This document shows positions 26,039 through 34,451 of a DNA stretch of 64,000 bases, piece after piece; the first letter of the stretch is position 1; the number at the start of each line of letters is the position of its first letter. Source of the DNA: an uncultured Pelagibacteraceae bacterium (lineage in GTDB: Bacteria; Pseudomonadota; Alphaproteobacteria; Pelagibacterales; Pelagibacteraceae); NCBI GenBank assembly GCA_902618485.1, contig CACNAR010000002.1:62001-126000 (forward strand), written 5' to 3'. Under the pieces are notes generated by a model that made no database searches, was not told the origin of the DNA, and saw only the letters and a program-made list of their open reading frames with translations. The translations under genes and the position numbers were made by a program.

Positions 26039-27292
26039 TTATCCTAATTTAATGTTATCTATTCCAACTAATTTATTGTACAGCCAATAAATGACTAATA
26101 CTCCACTTAACAACATAAGTCCCATTGCTGAAGCAAAACTCCAGTCGAGAGTGCTTTTCATATGAAATGCTATCTGGTTACTTATTAACGTACCAGAAGC
26201 CCCGCCAACTAAAGCTGGGGTAATGTAATAACCTATTGCTAAAATAAAAACTAATAAACATCCCGCTCCAATACCTGGGATAGTTAAAGGGAAATAGACC
26301 TTCCAAAAAGCCACAAAAGGTGTTCCACCTAATGACTTACCGGCTCTCATTAAACTTGGAGAGATTGTTTTCATCACACTGTAAAGTGGAAGAACCATAA
26401 AAGGCAATAAAATTTGAGTCATTGCAACATAACTACCTGTTTTATTAAACATCATTTCTAGCCTGTTATCATCGCTTACTAATCCAATCATGACGAAGAA
26501 ATCATTTACTATTCCTTGCTGTTGTAGAAGTATCATCCAACTAGCAGTTCTAACTAATAATGAGGTCCAAAAAGGAAGTAAGACACAGATCATTAAAAGG
26601 TTACTGTACTTCATCGGTAATGTTGCCAGTAAGTGTGCAATTGGATATGCCATTAAAAAACAAAACACTGTAACAAAGAATGCAATCTCCAAAGTCCTCA
26701 TCCATAAAATTCTATGAACTCTTCTATCTTCAGGAACATTAATTATTTCTCCTTTTTCATTTTCATACATATCAATCCCCTTTAAATATTTTTGATAAGT
26801 ATATGCGGGAGCTCTTCTTTTAATTGCTCTCCAATATTCAACATCAGCCCATCTTCGATGAACAGACATAATTTGCTCTTTATAATTACCCTCTTCAAAA
26901 GATTTAGACTTTCTTCTTAATTTTTTGATAATACTTTTGAAACCATTTTTTGTATAATTTAGTTGTGTTGAAAGTTTTCCTTCTCGTTCCTCTTCAATCA
27001 ATTTTTGGAAATCAAAATAGAAGGCTTCAAATACTTCTTCAGGAGGAAGATCTTGTCCATCCCATTTTTCCATGGATTTAAAAGTTTTAGGAAGCATTTC
27101 AGTTACCATTTTATCGTCAACGCTTCTCATAAGCATATCGCCTATTGGAAACACATATGTAATAATTATGAACAACAACAAGGGAGCAACAAGTAAAAAA
27201 GCTTTAATCTTATTTTTCTTTTCTGCTTTTTTAAGGCTTACTTCTAATGGAATTCCGTCAGTTGTTAAAATTTGTTTTGTTTCTGAACTCAT
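26039..27292 (-). CDS. potB: Spermidine/putrescine-type ABC transporter permease PotB with enlarged first loop
   Basis: 417 residues against ~275-300 for E. coli PotB. The first helix is at about 31-50, then comes a ~150-residue charged segment (52-200) before the second helix at about 202-222, predicted periplasmic. The remaining C-terminal ~215 residues are a normal permease core with the docking sequence MRAGKSLGGTPFVAFWKVYFPLTIPGIGAG. Long PotB-like permeases with an inserted loop occur in alphaproteobacteria; the loop may contact the SBP (inference). A strong hairpin (27301-27325) sits just upstream of the start. Confidence 0.9.
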   Translation of the reverse strand: MSSETKQILTTDGIPLEVSLKKAEKKNKIKAFLLVAPLLLFIIITYVFPIGDMLMRSVDDKMVTEMLPKTFKSMEKWDGQDLPPEEVFEAFYFDFQKLIEEEREGKLSTQLNYTKNGFKSIIKKLRRKSKSFEEGNYKEQIMSVHRRWADVEYWRAIKRRAPAYTYQKYLKGIDMYENEKGEIINVPEDRRVHRILWMRTLEIAFFVTVFCFLMAYPIAHLLATLPMKYSNLLMICVLLPFWTSLLVRTASWMILLQQQGIVNDFFVMIGLVSDDNRLEMMFNKTGSYVAMTQILLPFMVLPLYSVMKTISPSLMRAGKSLGGTPFVAFWKVYFPLTIPGIGAGCLLVFILAIGYYITPALVGGASGTLISNQIAFHMKSTLDWSFASAMGLMLLSGVLVIYWLYNKLVGIDNIKLG

Positions 27293-27300
27293 AAATAAAA

Positions 27301-27325
27301 AGGGCGGTTATCAAATAACCGCCCT
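27301..27325 (-). terminator. Perfect GC-rich hairpin with U-run between potD and potB
   Basis: Perfect 11-bp stem AGGGCGGTTAT/ATAACCGCCCT with a three-base loop. On the transcribed (minus) strand it is followed by TTTTTATTTA and then, within eight bases of the stem, the potB start codon. It looks like an intrinsic terminator in the middle of the operon, so it should lower potB-potC-fadN transcription relative to potD. Confidence 0.85.
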
Positions 27326-27364
27326 CTCAATATATTATAAAATTTTAATCTTTAAAACTTAAAA

Positions 27365-28480
27365 TTAAAATCCTGCTTTCATTGCTTCCCATTTTTCACC
27401 AAGTTCTGTTCCGTTATCAGCCCAGTAAAGTGGATCTACTAAGAAGTAATTTTTAGTGTTTGCTGGTGCAGTTGGCATATTAGGTACCATGTTTGTTTTA
27501 CCATCTTTGTACCATGGCTCACCTTTTTCCATTACAGCAATAGATGATTTTCTCCAAGGAGCATATGCAATATATTTTGCACTTCCTGCTAAACCTTCTG
27601 TACTTGTCATCTCAGCTAAAGCTTTTTTAGCATCAGCTTCATTTGGCGAACCTTTAACTAATACAAAATACTCATAGTCTAGACCTTGAGCATCCCATAC
27701 TTGTACGATTGGAGCACCTTCTCCAACAGCAGCATTAAAGAATCTACCATTCCAGCCAGTTGCCATAACAACTTCACCACTCATTAATAGTTCTGGTGGT
27801 TGAGCACCTGCAGACCAAAATACACATCCCCCTTGTGGGTCTGTGCAAAGTTTTTTGATCTTATCCATAGCTCTTTGAACACCTTTGTCAGTGTTTAAAG
27901 CTTTATAGATTTTTGCTCCACCTTTACCTGGTTTGATACCATCTGCAGCTAAAGCAATCTCTAAGTTTGTTAGAGCGCCTTTGTAGATAGCTCTTTTTCC
28001 AGGGAATTTTTTAGTGTTAAAGAAATCTTTGATAGTCTTAGGAGTACCTTTAACGTTATCTGAGTTATAAGCGTAGTTCCAAGAGTATAAAATATTTCCT
28101 ACAGCACATTCACTTGGCATGCTAGTAAAGAAATCTTTACTTGCAGGAGTTCCATCTGGAGCTGCTGGGAAGTCTTTGTCAAAATCAAATTTAACAAATA
28201 AACCTTCATCACAGCCATTGATAGTATCCATAGCAAATACGTCCATTATATCCCACGTAATTTTGCCAGCTTCTTTCTGTGCTTTAATTTCTGATAATCC
28301 ACCTGAGTAATCGACCCAATTGATCGGTATACCTAACTTTTTAGCAGTAGGATCACCATAACCTAACTTTTGACTTTCTGTATAAGCTCCACCCCAAGAC
28401 GCAACTGTTACTGCGAATGCTGATGTAGTTATAGAAAATAAAAAAGATAGGGCTAGTAATAATTTACTAATTTTTTTCAT
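27365..28480 (-). CDS. potD: Spermidine/putrescine-type ABC transporter substrate-binding protein PotD
   Basis: Periplasmic SBP, 371 residues, with signal peptide MKKISKLLLALSFLFSITTS ending AFA-VT. It opens VASWGGAYTESQKLGYGDPTAKKLGI and KITWDIMDV, typical of the SBP_bac_8/PotD group common in alphaproteobacteria; later WNGRFFNAAVGEGAPIVQVW and AYAPWRKSS belong to the ligand cleft region. Strong GGAGG ribosome site five bases before the ATG. It has its own likely promoter (28514-28542) and a downstream hairpin. Polyamines are the family expectation; other cationic or zwitterionic compounds such as ectoine derivatives are possible given the neighbouring EutD-like gene. Confidence 0.88.
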   Translation of the reverse strand: MKKISKLLLALSFLFSITTSAFAVTVASWGGAYTESQKLGYGDPTAKKLGIPINWVDYSGGLSEIKAQKEAGKITWDIMDVFAMDTINGCDEGLFVKFDFDKDFPAAPDGTPASKDFFTSMPSECAVGNILYSWNYAYNSDNVKGTPKTIKDFFNTKKFPGKRAIYKGALTNLEIALAADGIKPGKGGAKIYKALNTDKGVQRAMDKIKKLCTDPQGGCVFWSAGAQPPELLMSGEVVMATGWNGRFFNAAVGEGAPIVQVWDAQGLDYEYFVLVKGSPNEADAKKALAEMTSTEGLAGSAKYIAYAPWRKSSIAVMEKGEPWYKDGKTNMVPNMPTAPANTKNYFLVDPLYWADNGTELGEKWEAMKAGF

Positions 28481-28513
28481 TTTTCCTCCGTTTAAACGTT
28501 TTGTATAAATACT

Positions 28514-28542
28514 ATTACAACAAGATCGATAATGAGAGTCAA
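28514..28542 (-). promoter_or_regulatory. potD: Putative sigma70-type promoter for potD
   Basis: On the minus strand TTGACT (28542-28537) is followed after 17 bases by TGTAAT (28519-28514), five of six matches to each consensus hexamer. The predicted start of transcription is near 28507, giving a ~27-base leader with the GGAGG site. It lies in the 102-base gap between potA and potD and would let the SBP be made in excess of the ATPase. Confidence 0.5.
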
Positions 28543-28582
28543 CAGCCCTTTTTTACTTGTTTAATTGAGATATTTCTGGTGT

Positions 28583-29668
28583 TTATTTTGGATCTAGTGC
28601 TCTTGCATCCTCACTGTTCCAGCCAATCTTAATTTCATTTCCTAATTTAATATCAAGATTAGACGAACTATTGGGGACTTTAAGAATAAATTCAGAATTA
28701 CCTAATAAATTAATTCTAACTCTTGTGTGATCTCCATGGTAAATTACTTCTTCAATTTTTCCTTTATGAATATTATCCATTTTATCACTTGGATTAATTA
28801 AAGCTCTTTCAGGTCTTAATGAAACTGTCGTTCTCTCACCTTTTCCCTTAACCGAGATTGGGTTTGCTAATATATCTGCACTCGCTAACTTAACTTTACA
28901 CTTTCCACCTGAAATATCAGAAACTTCTCCTGCAAAAGTATTATTCTCTCCAATAAATTCTGCTACAAAAGAATTAACAGGTTTTTCATATAACTCATCT
29001 GGGCTAGAAAGTTGTTGAACCTTTCCGTCATTAAAAACTGCAATTCGATTAGACATAGTTAATGCTTCACTTTGATCATGAGTTACATAAACAACAGTCA
29101 CTCCAATACTTTCATGAATATGTTTGATTTCATATTGCATACTTTCTCTTAAATTTTTATCTAAAGCTCCAAGAGGCTCATCCATTAAAACTAGTTGTGG
29201 ATCAAAAACTAAAGATCTTGCTACTGCTACTCTCTGTTGTTGTCCACCTGATAATTGACCTGGCATTCGTTGTGCAAATCCTTGTAAGGACACCATGGAT
29301 AAAGCTTTATCAATTTTTTTATCCGCCTCATCTTTTGGAATTTTCCTAACTCTCAATGGGAAAGCCAAATTCTCATATACTGTCATATGAGGAAATAAAG
29401 CATAGTTTTGGAAAACCATTCCTATGCCTCTTTTATGTGGAGGAATACTGGAGATCGCATTTCCATCAAGGTATATTTCTCCATTAGTTGGTGTTTCAAA
29501 TCCAGCTAGCATCATTAAACAAGTGGTTTTACCCGATCCAGAGGGACCTAACATGGTAATGAACTCACCTTCTGCAATGTCTAATTGGAGGTCTTTGACA
29601 ACTAAAACTTTGCCATCGTAACTTTTGTCTACTTTGTCAAACTTAACGAATTCTTTATTAACCGACAT
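28583..29668 (-). CDS. potA: Spermidine/putrescine-type ABC transporter ATP-binding protein PotA
   Basis: 361 residues. Walker A GPSGSGKTT is near 42-50, Q-loop VFQNYALFPHMTVYENLAFPL, signature LSGGQQQRVAVARSL, Walker B LVLMDEPLGALD and switch His in VTHDQSEAL. The C-terminal ~110 residues form the TOBE/OB regulatory domain (VSLRPERALINPSDKM, EEVIYHGDHTRVRINL). Length is normal for PotA. It precedes potD and follows the EutD-like gene by 51 bases. Confidence 0.95.
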   Translation of the reverse strand: MSVNKEFVKFDKVDKSYDGKVLVVKDLQLDIAEGEFITMLGPSGSGKTTCLMMLAGFETPTNGEIYLDGNAISSIPPHKRGIGMVFQNYALFPHMTVYENLAFPLRVRKIPKDEADKKIDKALSMVSLQGFAQRMPGQLSGGQQQRVAVARSLVFDPQLVLMDEPLGALDKNLRESMQYEIKHIHESIGVTVVYVTHDQSEALTMSNRIAVFNDGKVQQLSSPDELYEKPVNSFVAEFIGENNTFAGEVSDISGGKCKVKLASADILANPISVKGKGERTTVSLRPERALINPSDKMDNIHKGKIEEVIYHGDHTRVRINLLGNSEFILKVPNSSSNLDIKLGNEIKIGWNSEDARALDPK

Positions 29669-29719
29669 AAATTAAGTAACTATAAAACATTTGTAAGAAA
29701 AAATATCAACCTTAAATAA

Positions 29720-30889
29720 TTAGCTTTTAACGTGAAGTTCTTTTGACATATTGCAAAATAATTCTGATCCTTTGTCAGTAACTCTAATAGCTTCTGAAGC
29801 TTCAACACCCCAATCTCCAAATTGCATAACAGCGATCATATGAAAACAAACATTTGGTTTTAGAACAGTCATATCACCTTTATAAATATTTAATGTATGC
29901 TCTCCCCAATCTGGTGGATAGCCAATACCAATTGAATAACCAGTTCTTGATTTCTTTTCTATTCCATACTTGTCCAAAACTTTCCAGAAAGCTTGCGCTA
30001 CATCATCAGCAGTATTACCTGGTTTAGTGGCACTTATACCTGCATCAATTGCTTCAATAGTTTTTTTCATTGTATCGATTTTTAATTGATCAGGTTTTCC
30101 TAACAAAACTGTTCTAGCCATTGGAGCATGATATCTTTTAAAAACCCCTGATAATTCAATAATAGTTGCCTCACCCTCAACAAATTTGTCTTGTGATGCA
30201 GTCAAATGTGAAGCTGAAGTGCCTTTTCCGGTTGGTAATAAAGTAGCGATGCTTGAATACTCTCCACCAAATTCGGGCGATCCATAAAATAAAGATTTTT
30301 GAATTTCACCAACAGCATCACATTGTCTTACTCCAGGTTTAATTACGTCAAAAGCTGTTTTCATTCCAATTTCAGAAATTTTTGCTGCAGATTTCATATA
30401 ATTTATTTCAACGTCAGATTTTACTAACCTCGCCCAATTAACCAGTCTCTCTGAATCTTTCAAATTTGTATTTGGTAAACCTTGTTTAATTTTTTCATAA
30501 CAAAATGCTGTAAAATAATGAGCATCCATTTCTAATCCTATAGAAAGTTTATCCCACTTTTTATCTTTAATAACTTTAACTAAATAATCATAAGGATGTT
30601 TTGGCCAACTATGAATATAATGTTCATCATAAACAATTATGTTTTCTTTTTTTAAATATGTTTTTATGTAAGCCCCTCCAGCATCTTGATCTCTTACAAA
30701 ACATATAGGTTCATCAGCATTTATATGAACCATTGCACATTGAGCGTAATAAAATGACCAAGCATCATACCCAGTCAGGTAATTGATATTATTTGTGTCA
30801 TGAGAAATCAAAAGTTCAATGCCTTTTTCTTGCATCATTTTTTGAACTTTAGATAATCTTTGTTTGTATTCTTCTTTTGTAAAAAACAT
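29720..30889 (-). CDS. M24-fold ectoine hydrolase-like protein (EutD/DoeA-like)
   Basis: 389 residues: a creatinase-type N-terminal domain (NINYLTGYDAWSFYY near 34-48) and a pita-bread M24 domain from about 155. The five metal ligands of M24 peptidases are not conserved: where a metallopeptidase has the first Asp, this protein has IIELSGVFKRYHAPMARTV (about 243-261), with Glu245 in place of the Asp and no second Asp. This pattern matches EutD/DoeA ectoine hydrolases, which open the ectoine ring to N-acetyl-diaminobutyrate without metal and, as I recall, use a glutamate in this region. The EutA-like gene two bases upstream supports it. Alternatives are another M24 amidohydrolase or a DddP-like lyase; DddP needs metal ligands. 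No DoeB/EutE gene is in view. Confidence 0.7.
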   Translation of the reverse strand: MFFTKEEYKQRLSKVQKMMQEKGIELLISHDTNNINYLTGYDAWSFYYAQCAMVHINADEPICFVRDQDAGGAYIKTYLKKENIIVYDEHYIHSWPKHPYDYLVKVIKDKKWDKLSIGLEMDAHYFTAFCYEKIKQGLPNTNLKDSERLVNWARLVKSDVEINYMKSAAKISEIGMKTAFDVIKPGVRQCDAVGEIQKSLFYGSPEFGGEYSSIATLLPTGKGTSASHLTASQDKFVEGEATIIELSGVFKRYHAPMARTVLLGKPDQLKIDTMKKTIEAIDAGISATKPGNTADDVAQAFWKVLDKYGIEKKSRTGYSIGIGYPPDWGEHTLNIYKGDMTVLKPNVCFHMIAVMQFGDWGVEASEAIRVTDKGSELFCNMSKELHVKS

Positions 30890-30891
30890 AA

Positions 30892-31638
30892 TTAATAATT
30901 GGTAAACAAACTTCCAAAACCTTTGATATTATTATTTTTTCCAATTTTTTCTAAAGTATCCCAAATCAATGTTTGATTGCTAGATAAAACAGGTTTGTTT
31001 AATTTTTTTTCCAATCTATCTATAATGCTTAAAACCGGCAAGGCTGTACAAGAAATGAATAAAGCATCAGCATCTTCAATATTCATATTAACTAGAGAGT
31101 CATAGATAAAATCTTGATCAACTTTTCCAATGTCATAATCTGCAGCTATATCTAAATATGAATTGGAAACCACTTCAAATTTTTCCTCTTTAAAATATTC
31201 AACAACCTCATTATTTAGTTTTTTACTATACGGAGTAAAGATCGCTAATTTTTTTACCTTTAATTTTTTTAACGCTTTTATTGCGGCTGTGCTAGGAGTT
31301 GTTAACTCAGCCTTAGGTTTTGCTGCCCTTACTTTTTTCTCAATCACATCATGACCTGTTGCTATTGTTCCAGAGGTACATCCATAAACAACACAATCTA
31401 TATTCTCATTGGGTAAAATATTATTTGTAACTTCAGTTACTTTGTCAGACATTTTTATTAAATTTTCTTTTGTTAAGGGATTATAACATTCAATTCTGTT
31501 AACAAAAAAATCAATCTCTTTATCTTTAATAACGTTTATAAAATCCTTCTCAATCATAAAATCAGTGGCTAAAGCAATTAATCCAATCCTAGGATTAGAG
31601 ATTTTTTTAAATCGAGGTTCTATTTTGTTTAATTTCAT
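30892..31638 (-). CDS. Asp/Glu racemase-superfamily protein, EutA / maleate isomerase-like
   Basis: 248 residues, two-domain racemase fold with two catalytic-type cysteines: VVYGCTSGTIATG (Cys87) and ALFISCTALPV (Cys197). The YGCTSGT motif is shared by maleate cis-trans isomerase, arylmalonate decarboxylase and the ectoine-utilisation protein EutA. Its position immediately before a EutD-like gene favours EutA. EutA's exact reaction is not settled; it is linked to hydroxyectoine use together with EutB and EutC. It is probably the first gene of the minus-strand eutA-eutD-potA run; the start ATG faces the livJ promoter region. Confidence 0.68.
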   Translation of the reverse strand: MKLNKIEPRFKKISNPRIGLIALATDFMIEKDFINVIKDKEIDFFVNRIECYNPLTKENLIKMSDKVTEVTNNILPNENIDCVVYGCTSGTIATGHDVIEKKVRAAKPKAELTTPSTAAIKALKKLKVKKLAIFTPYSKKLNNEVVEYFKEEKFEVVSNSYLDIAADYDIGKVDQDFIYDSLVNMNIEDADALFISCTALPVLSIIDRLEKKLNKPVLSSNQTLIWDTLEKIGKNNNIKGFGSLFTNY

Positions 31639-31711
31639 ACTAAATTAATATGAAGTAAGTCTAGATTAATTAAACGTATTATAAAATAAGATAATTTGCT
31701 TGTTGAAAATC

Positions 31712-31740
31712 TTTACAAATCGGATTTAATTAAATTTATA
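31712..31740 (+). promoter_or_regulatory. Putative promoter for the livJ-type SBP gene
   Basis: TTTACA (31712-31717) and TTTATA (31735-31740) with a 17-base spacer, each close to the sigma70 consensus. The predicted start near 31747 gives a ~28-base leader with an AGAGGA ribosome site before the ATG at 31775. The background is A+T-rich, so chance matches are expected. Confidence 0.35.
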
Positions 31741-31774
31741 TAAAATAATTGTTAACTAAATATAGAGGATAATA

Positions 31775-32956
31775 ATGAAAAGACTAATTGTTGCTGCTTT
31801 CATATTTGTTTCAACTTTTTCAACAAATGTTTTGGCAGAAATTAAGATGGGTGTAATTTTGGGTTTCACTGGCCCTATTGAATCTTTAACCCCCGCTATG
31901 GCTGCATCAGCCGAGCTTGCTTTCAAGGAAGCTTCAGATTCTGGATCTCTACTAGGTGGAAAAAAAATTTCGGTGATTAGAGCTGACTCAACATGTGTGG
32001 ACTCTGCAGCTGCGACTGCGGCCGCTGAGGGAGTTATTTCACAAGGAGTTGCAGCAATAATGGGTGCTGATTGCTCAGGAGTAACTGGCGCAATAGCATC
32101 AAATGTTGCGGTTCCAAATGGTGTTGTGATGATTTCACCCTCAGCAACATCACCAGGATTAACAACTCTTGATGATAAAGGATATTTCTTTAGAACTGCT
32201 CCATCAGATGCAAGAGGTGGTCAAATCCTAGCTGATATTACTAAAGACAGAAAAGTTAAAAGTGTTGCAATTACCTATACAAATAATGATTATGGAAAAG
32301 GTTTAGCAGATGTTTATAAGGCAGCTGTCGAGGCACACGGAATTAAAGTTACTACTGTAACTGCTCACGAAGATGGAAAAGCAGACTACTCTTCTGAAGT
32401 AGCAACTCTTGCCTCAGCAGGCGGAGATGCAGTAGCTGTAATTGGATACCTAGACCAAGGTGGTAAAGGAATTATTCAAGCTTCTTTGGACTCTGGTGCA
32501 TTTGATAAATTTATTTTATCTGATGGAATGATCGGCCAATCATTAGTTGATGCTTTTGGAAAAGACTTAAGAAAATCTTTTGGTTCAATGCCAGGATCAA
32601 CAGGAAAAGGTGCTGGGGTATTCTCTAAAGTTGCAAGTGCTGCAAACATAGATAGCTCTGGTCCATACACTGGTGAGTCTTACGATGCTGCTGCTTTAAT
32701 AGTTTTAGCAATGCAAGCTGGTAACTCAGCTGATAGGGCATCAATTGCAAAAAATGTAATGGATGTTGCTAACAGCCCTGGAACAAAAATTTATCCAGGT
32801 GAACTAAAAAAAGGTTTAGATTTATTAGCTAAAGGTAAAAAAGTTGACTACGAAGGTGCAACTGGAGTTACTTTTACTAGCGTCGGTGAAGCTGAAGGTT
32901 CTTTCTTAGAACAAGAAGTTAAAGGCGGAAAATTTAAAACTAAAAAACAAAGATAA
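31775..32956 (+). CDS. livJ: Branched-chain amino acid-type ABC transporter substrate-binding protein (LivJ-like)
   Basis: 393 residues, signal peptide MKRLIVAAFIFVSTFSTNVLA then EIKMGVILGFTGPIESLTP, the normal opening of Peripla_BP_6 amino acid SBPs. The hinge and ligand-site regions show ADCSGVTGAIASNVA (binding-site Ser/Thr), MISPSATSPGLT, ITYTNNDYGKGLAD and YTGESYDAAAL. It is transcribed toward, not with, the minus-strand Liv permease/ATPase set (33081-36953) that lacks an adjacent co-oriented SBP, so the two probably form one transporter. A bidirectional-type terminator separates them. Confidence 0.9.
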   Translation: MKRLIVAAFIFVSTFSTNVLAEIKMGVILGFTGPIESLTPAMAASAELAFKEASDSGSLLGGKKISVIRADSTCVDSAAATAAAEGVISQGVAAIMGADCSGVTGAIASNVAVPNGVVMISPSATSPGLTTLDDKGYFFRTAPSDARGGQILADITKDRKVKSVAITYTNNDYGKGLADVYKAAVEAHGIKVTTVTAHEDGKADYSSEVATLASAGGDAVAVIGYLDQGGKGIIQASLDSGAFDKFILSDGMIGQSLVDAFGKDLRKSFGSMPGSTGKGAGVFSKVASAANIDSSGPYTGESYDAAALIVLAMQAGNSADRASIAKNVMDVANSPGTKIYPGELKKGLDLLAKGKKVDYEGATGVTFTSVGEAEGSFLEQEVKGGKFKTKKQR

Positions 32957-32971
32957 TTTATCTTAAAATTT

Positions 32972-33006
32972 AAACCCCTAACATTAATTTGTTGGGGGTT
33001 TTTTTT
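32972..33006 (+). terminator. Rho-independent terminator after livJ-type SBP
   Basis: Stem AAACCCCTAACA (32972-32983) with TGTTGGGGGTTT (32990-33001), one G-U pair, six-base loop, followed by a T-run to 33006. A textbook intrinsic terminator for the + strand. Read from the minus strand the same stem lies directly beyond the tiny ORF that ends the opposing liv operon and could act on that transcript too. Confidence 0.9.
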
Positions 33007-33076
33007 AAAAAAATAAATATTTATCAGCCATATATAAAGCCCAAGCCAATGCAGCACCTGTAATGATATATTTCAT
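33005..33076 (-). CDS. Tiny membrane ORF directly after livM (23 codons)
   Basis: Not a recognised gene. An ATG four bases after the livM stop opens 23 codons ending in TAA against the terminator. The predicted product is nearly all hydrophobic and aromatic: MKYIITGAALAWALYMAD followed by Lys and a short Tyr/Leu/Phe end, i.e. one short membrane helix with a Gly-Ala-Ala patch. No Shine-Dalgarno is visible (the spacer is AATT), so coupling to livM would be required. Its location copies the 27-codon ORF after livM at 6810. The two sequences are not clearly alike beyond size, hydrophobicity and position. Confidence 0.5.
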   Translation of the reverse strand: MKYIITGAALAWALYMADKYLFF

Positions 33077-33080
33077 AATT

Positions 33081-34451
33081 TTATTTTATTTCTATTTTTT
33101 CAGGAAGTATACCTTTTGGTCTATATCTCATTATGACCAAGAGACCTACTCCCATCATTAAAAATCTAAAATATGGAACACTTTCAATTAAGTGTACTTT
33201 TAAAAAGTGTGTGTCATCTAATCCAGCAGTAGTTAAATTTACTAAGTAAAGACCAATTGGTGCGGCCTCAATCCATAAGAACCAAACAACAAAACCTCCA
33301 AGAATTGCACCAAAGTTATTTCCACTTCCACCAATAATAACCATTACCCAAATTAAGAAAGTATATCTCAAAGGTCTATAACTTCCTGGGGTAAACAAGC
33401 CATCTTGAGTAACTAACATGGCACCCGCAATACCAACAATGGCTGAACCTAAAACGAAAATTAAAAGGTGTTGTTTAACTACATTTTTACCCATTGCATT
33501 AGCTGCTTCCTCGTTATCTCTAATTGCTCTCATCATTCTTCCCCAAGGAGAATAGAGAGCTTTTTGAGTTAAGATTAATAAAATAACTACTACAACTAAA
33601 AATAATCCAGAGTAACAAAGTTTTACAAAAACTGATGATCCCTCGATTACAAGTTGATTTAGTGTAGCTTGTCTTTCGGTTAAATCAGTAATTAGATTTA
33701 ACTTACTTGAGTTAAATTTTTCAACAAGACTTATAAACCAATCTGTTTGTTGTAAATTTACCTCATAAGGTGCAGGTCTTTTTAATCCAATTACATTTTT
33801 AACACCTCTTGTTAACCAATCTTCGTGTTTTATAATTGCAATAACAATTTCTGATATTAGTAAAGTTGCTATAGCAAGATAATCAGCTCTTAAACCCAAG
33901 GCAACTTTTCCTATAACAAAAGCTAATCCACCTGCAAAAAAAGCTCCAACAACCCAAGAAAAAATAATTGGAAGACCTAATCCACCAAGAAAACCAGTTT
34001 TTGCAGGATTAACTCCCTCAATAGCTTCAATTCCTGGTTCAGAAATAAATCTTATGATTACAATTCCTAAAATTATAATAGCAGCTACTATGTAAGTTCT
34101 GTTTTTTGATTTCTTATAATTTTTTAAAATATACCTAACAGCTAATACCATTGCTATTATAAGAAAAAGACTTAATAAAATATTAAATCCGCCTGCACTC
34201 CATGCTTCTTGAACAGGATCTACTGAGATTAAAACAGCTGCTAAACCACCTAAAGCTGTAAAACCCATTATCCCAAAGTTAATAAGACCAGCATAACCCC
34301 ATTGAATGTTGGCACCCATTGTCATTACTGCTGAAATTAGACAAAGATTAAATATTGATAAAGCTATGTTCCAAGACTGGAATATACCAACAAGGATAAT
34401 CAGCCCCATCATTATACTGTATGCAGCAATTACATTTAAATTTTTTCTCAC
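33081..34451 (-). CDS. livM: Liv-type ABC transporter permease (LivM), long form
   Basis: 456 residues from a GTG start, longer than the ~350-residue LivM proteins elsewhere in the window. The family blocks are present: MGANIQWGYAGLINFGIMGFTALGG near 45, VALGLRADYLAIATLLISEI near 190, the docking sequence RMMRAIRDNEEAANAMGKNV near 310 and VMVIIGGSGNNFGAILGG near 370. The extra length comes from an extended N-terminal membrane region (an additional helix pair around 80-140) and an enlarged loop around 215-270. The start overlaps the livH stop by four bases (GTGA). Confidence 0.9.
   Translation of the reverse strand: MRKNLNVIAAYSIMMGLIILVGIFQSWNIALSIFNLCLISAVMTMGANIQWGYAGLINFGIMGFTALGGLAAVLISVDPVQEAWSAGGFNILLSLFLIIAMVLAVRYILKNYKKSKNRTYIVAAIIILGIVIIRFISEPGIEAIEGVNPAKTGFLGGLGLPIIFSWVVGAFFAGGLAFVIGKVALGLRADYLAIATLLISEIVIAIIKHEDWLTRGVKNVIGLKRPAPYEVNLQQTDWFISLVEKFNSSKLNLITDLTERQATLNQLVIEGSSVFVKLCYSGLFLVVVVILLILTQKALYSPWGRMMRAIRDNEEAANAMGKNVVKQHLLIFVLGSAIVGIAGAMLVTQDGLFTPGSYRPLRYTFLIWVMVIIGGSGNNFGAILGGFVVWFLWIEAAPIGLYLVNLTTAGLDDTHFLKVHLIESVPYFRFLMMGVGLLVIMRYRPKGILPEKIEIK

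Noticed and set aside
29720-30889. DMSP lyase DddP as the identity of the M24 protein
   Set aside because: DddP depends on a metal-binding set of Asp/His/Glu residues; here the first Asp positions are replaced, and the EutA-like neighbour points to EutD/DoeA instead.
32848-33057. 69-codon minus-strand frame over the end of livJ and the terminator
   Set aside because: It runs through the terminator hairpin and antisense to livJ, and is out of frame with the better-placed 23-codon ORF after livM.
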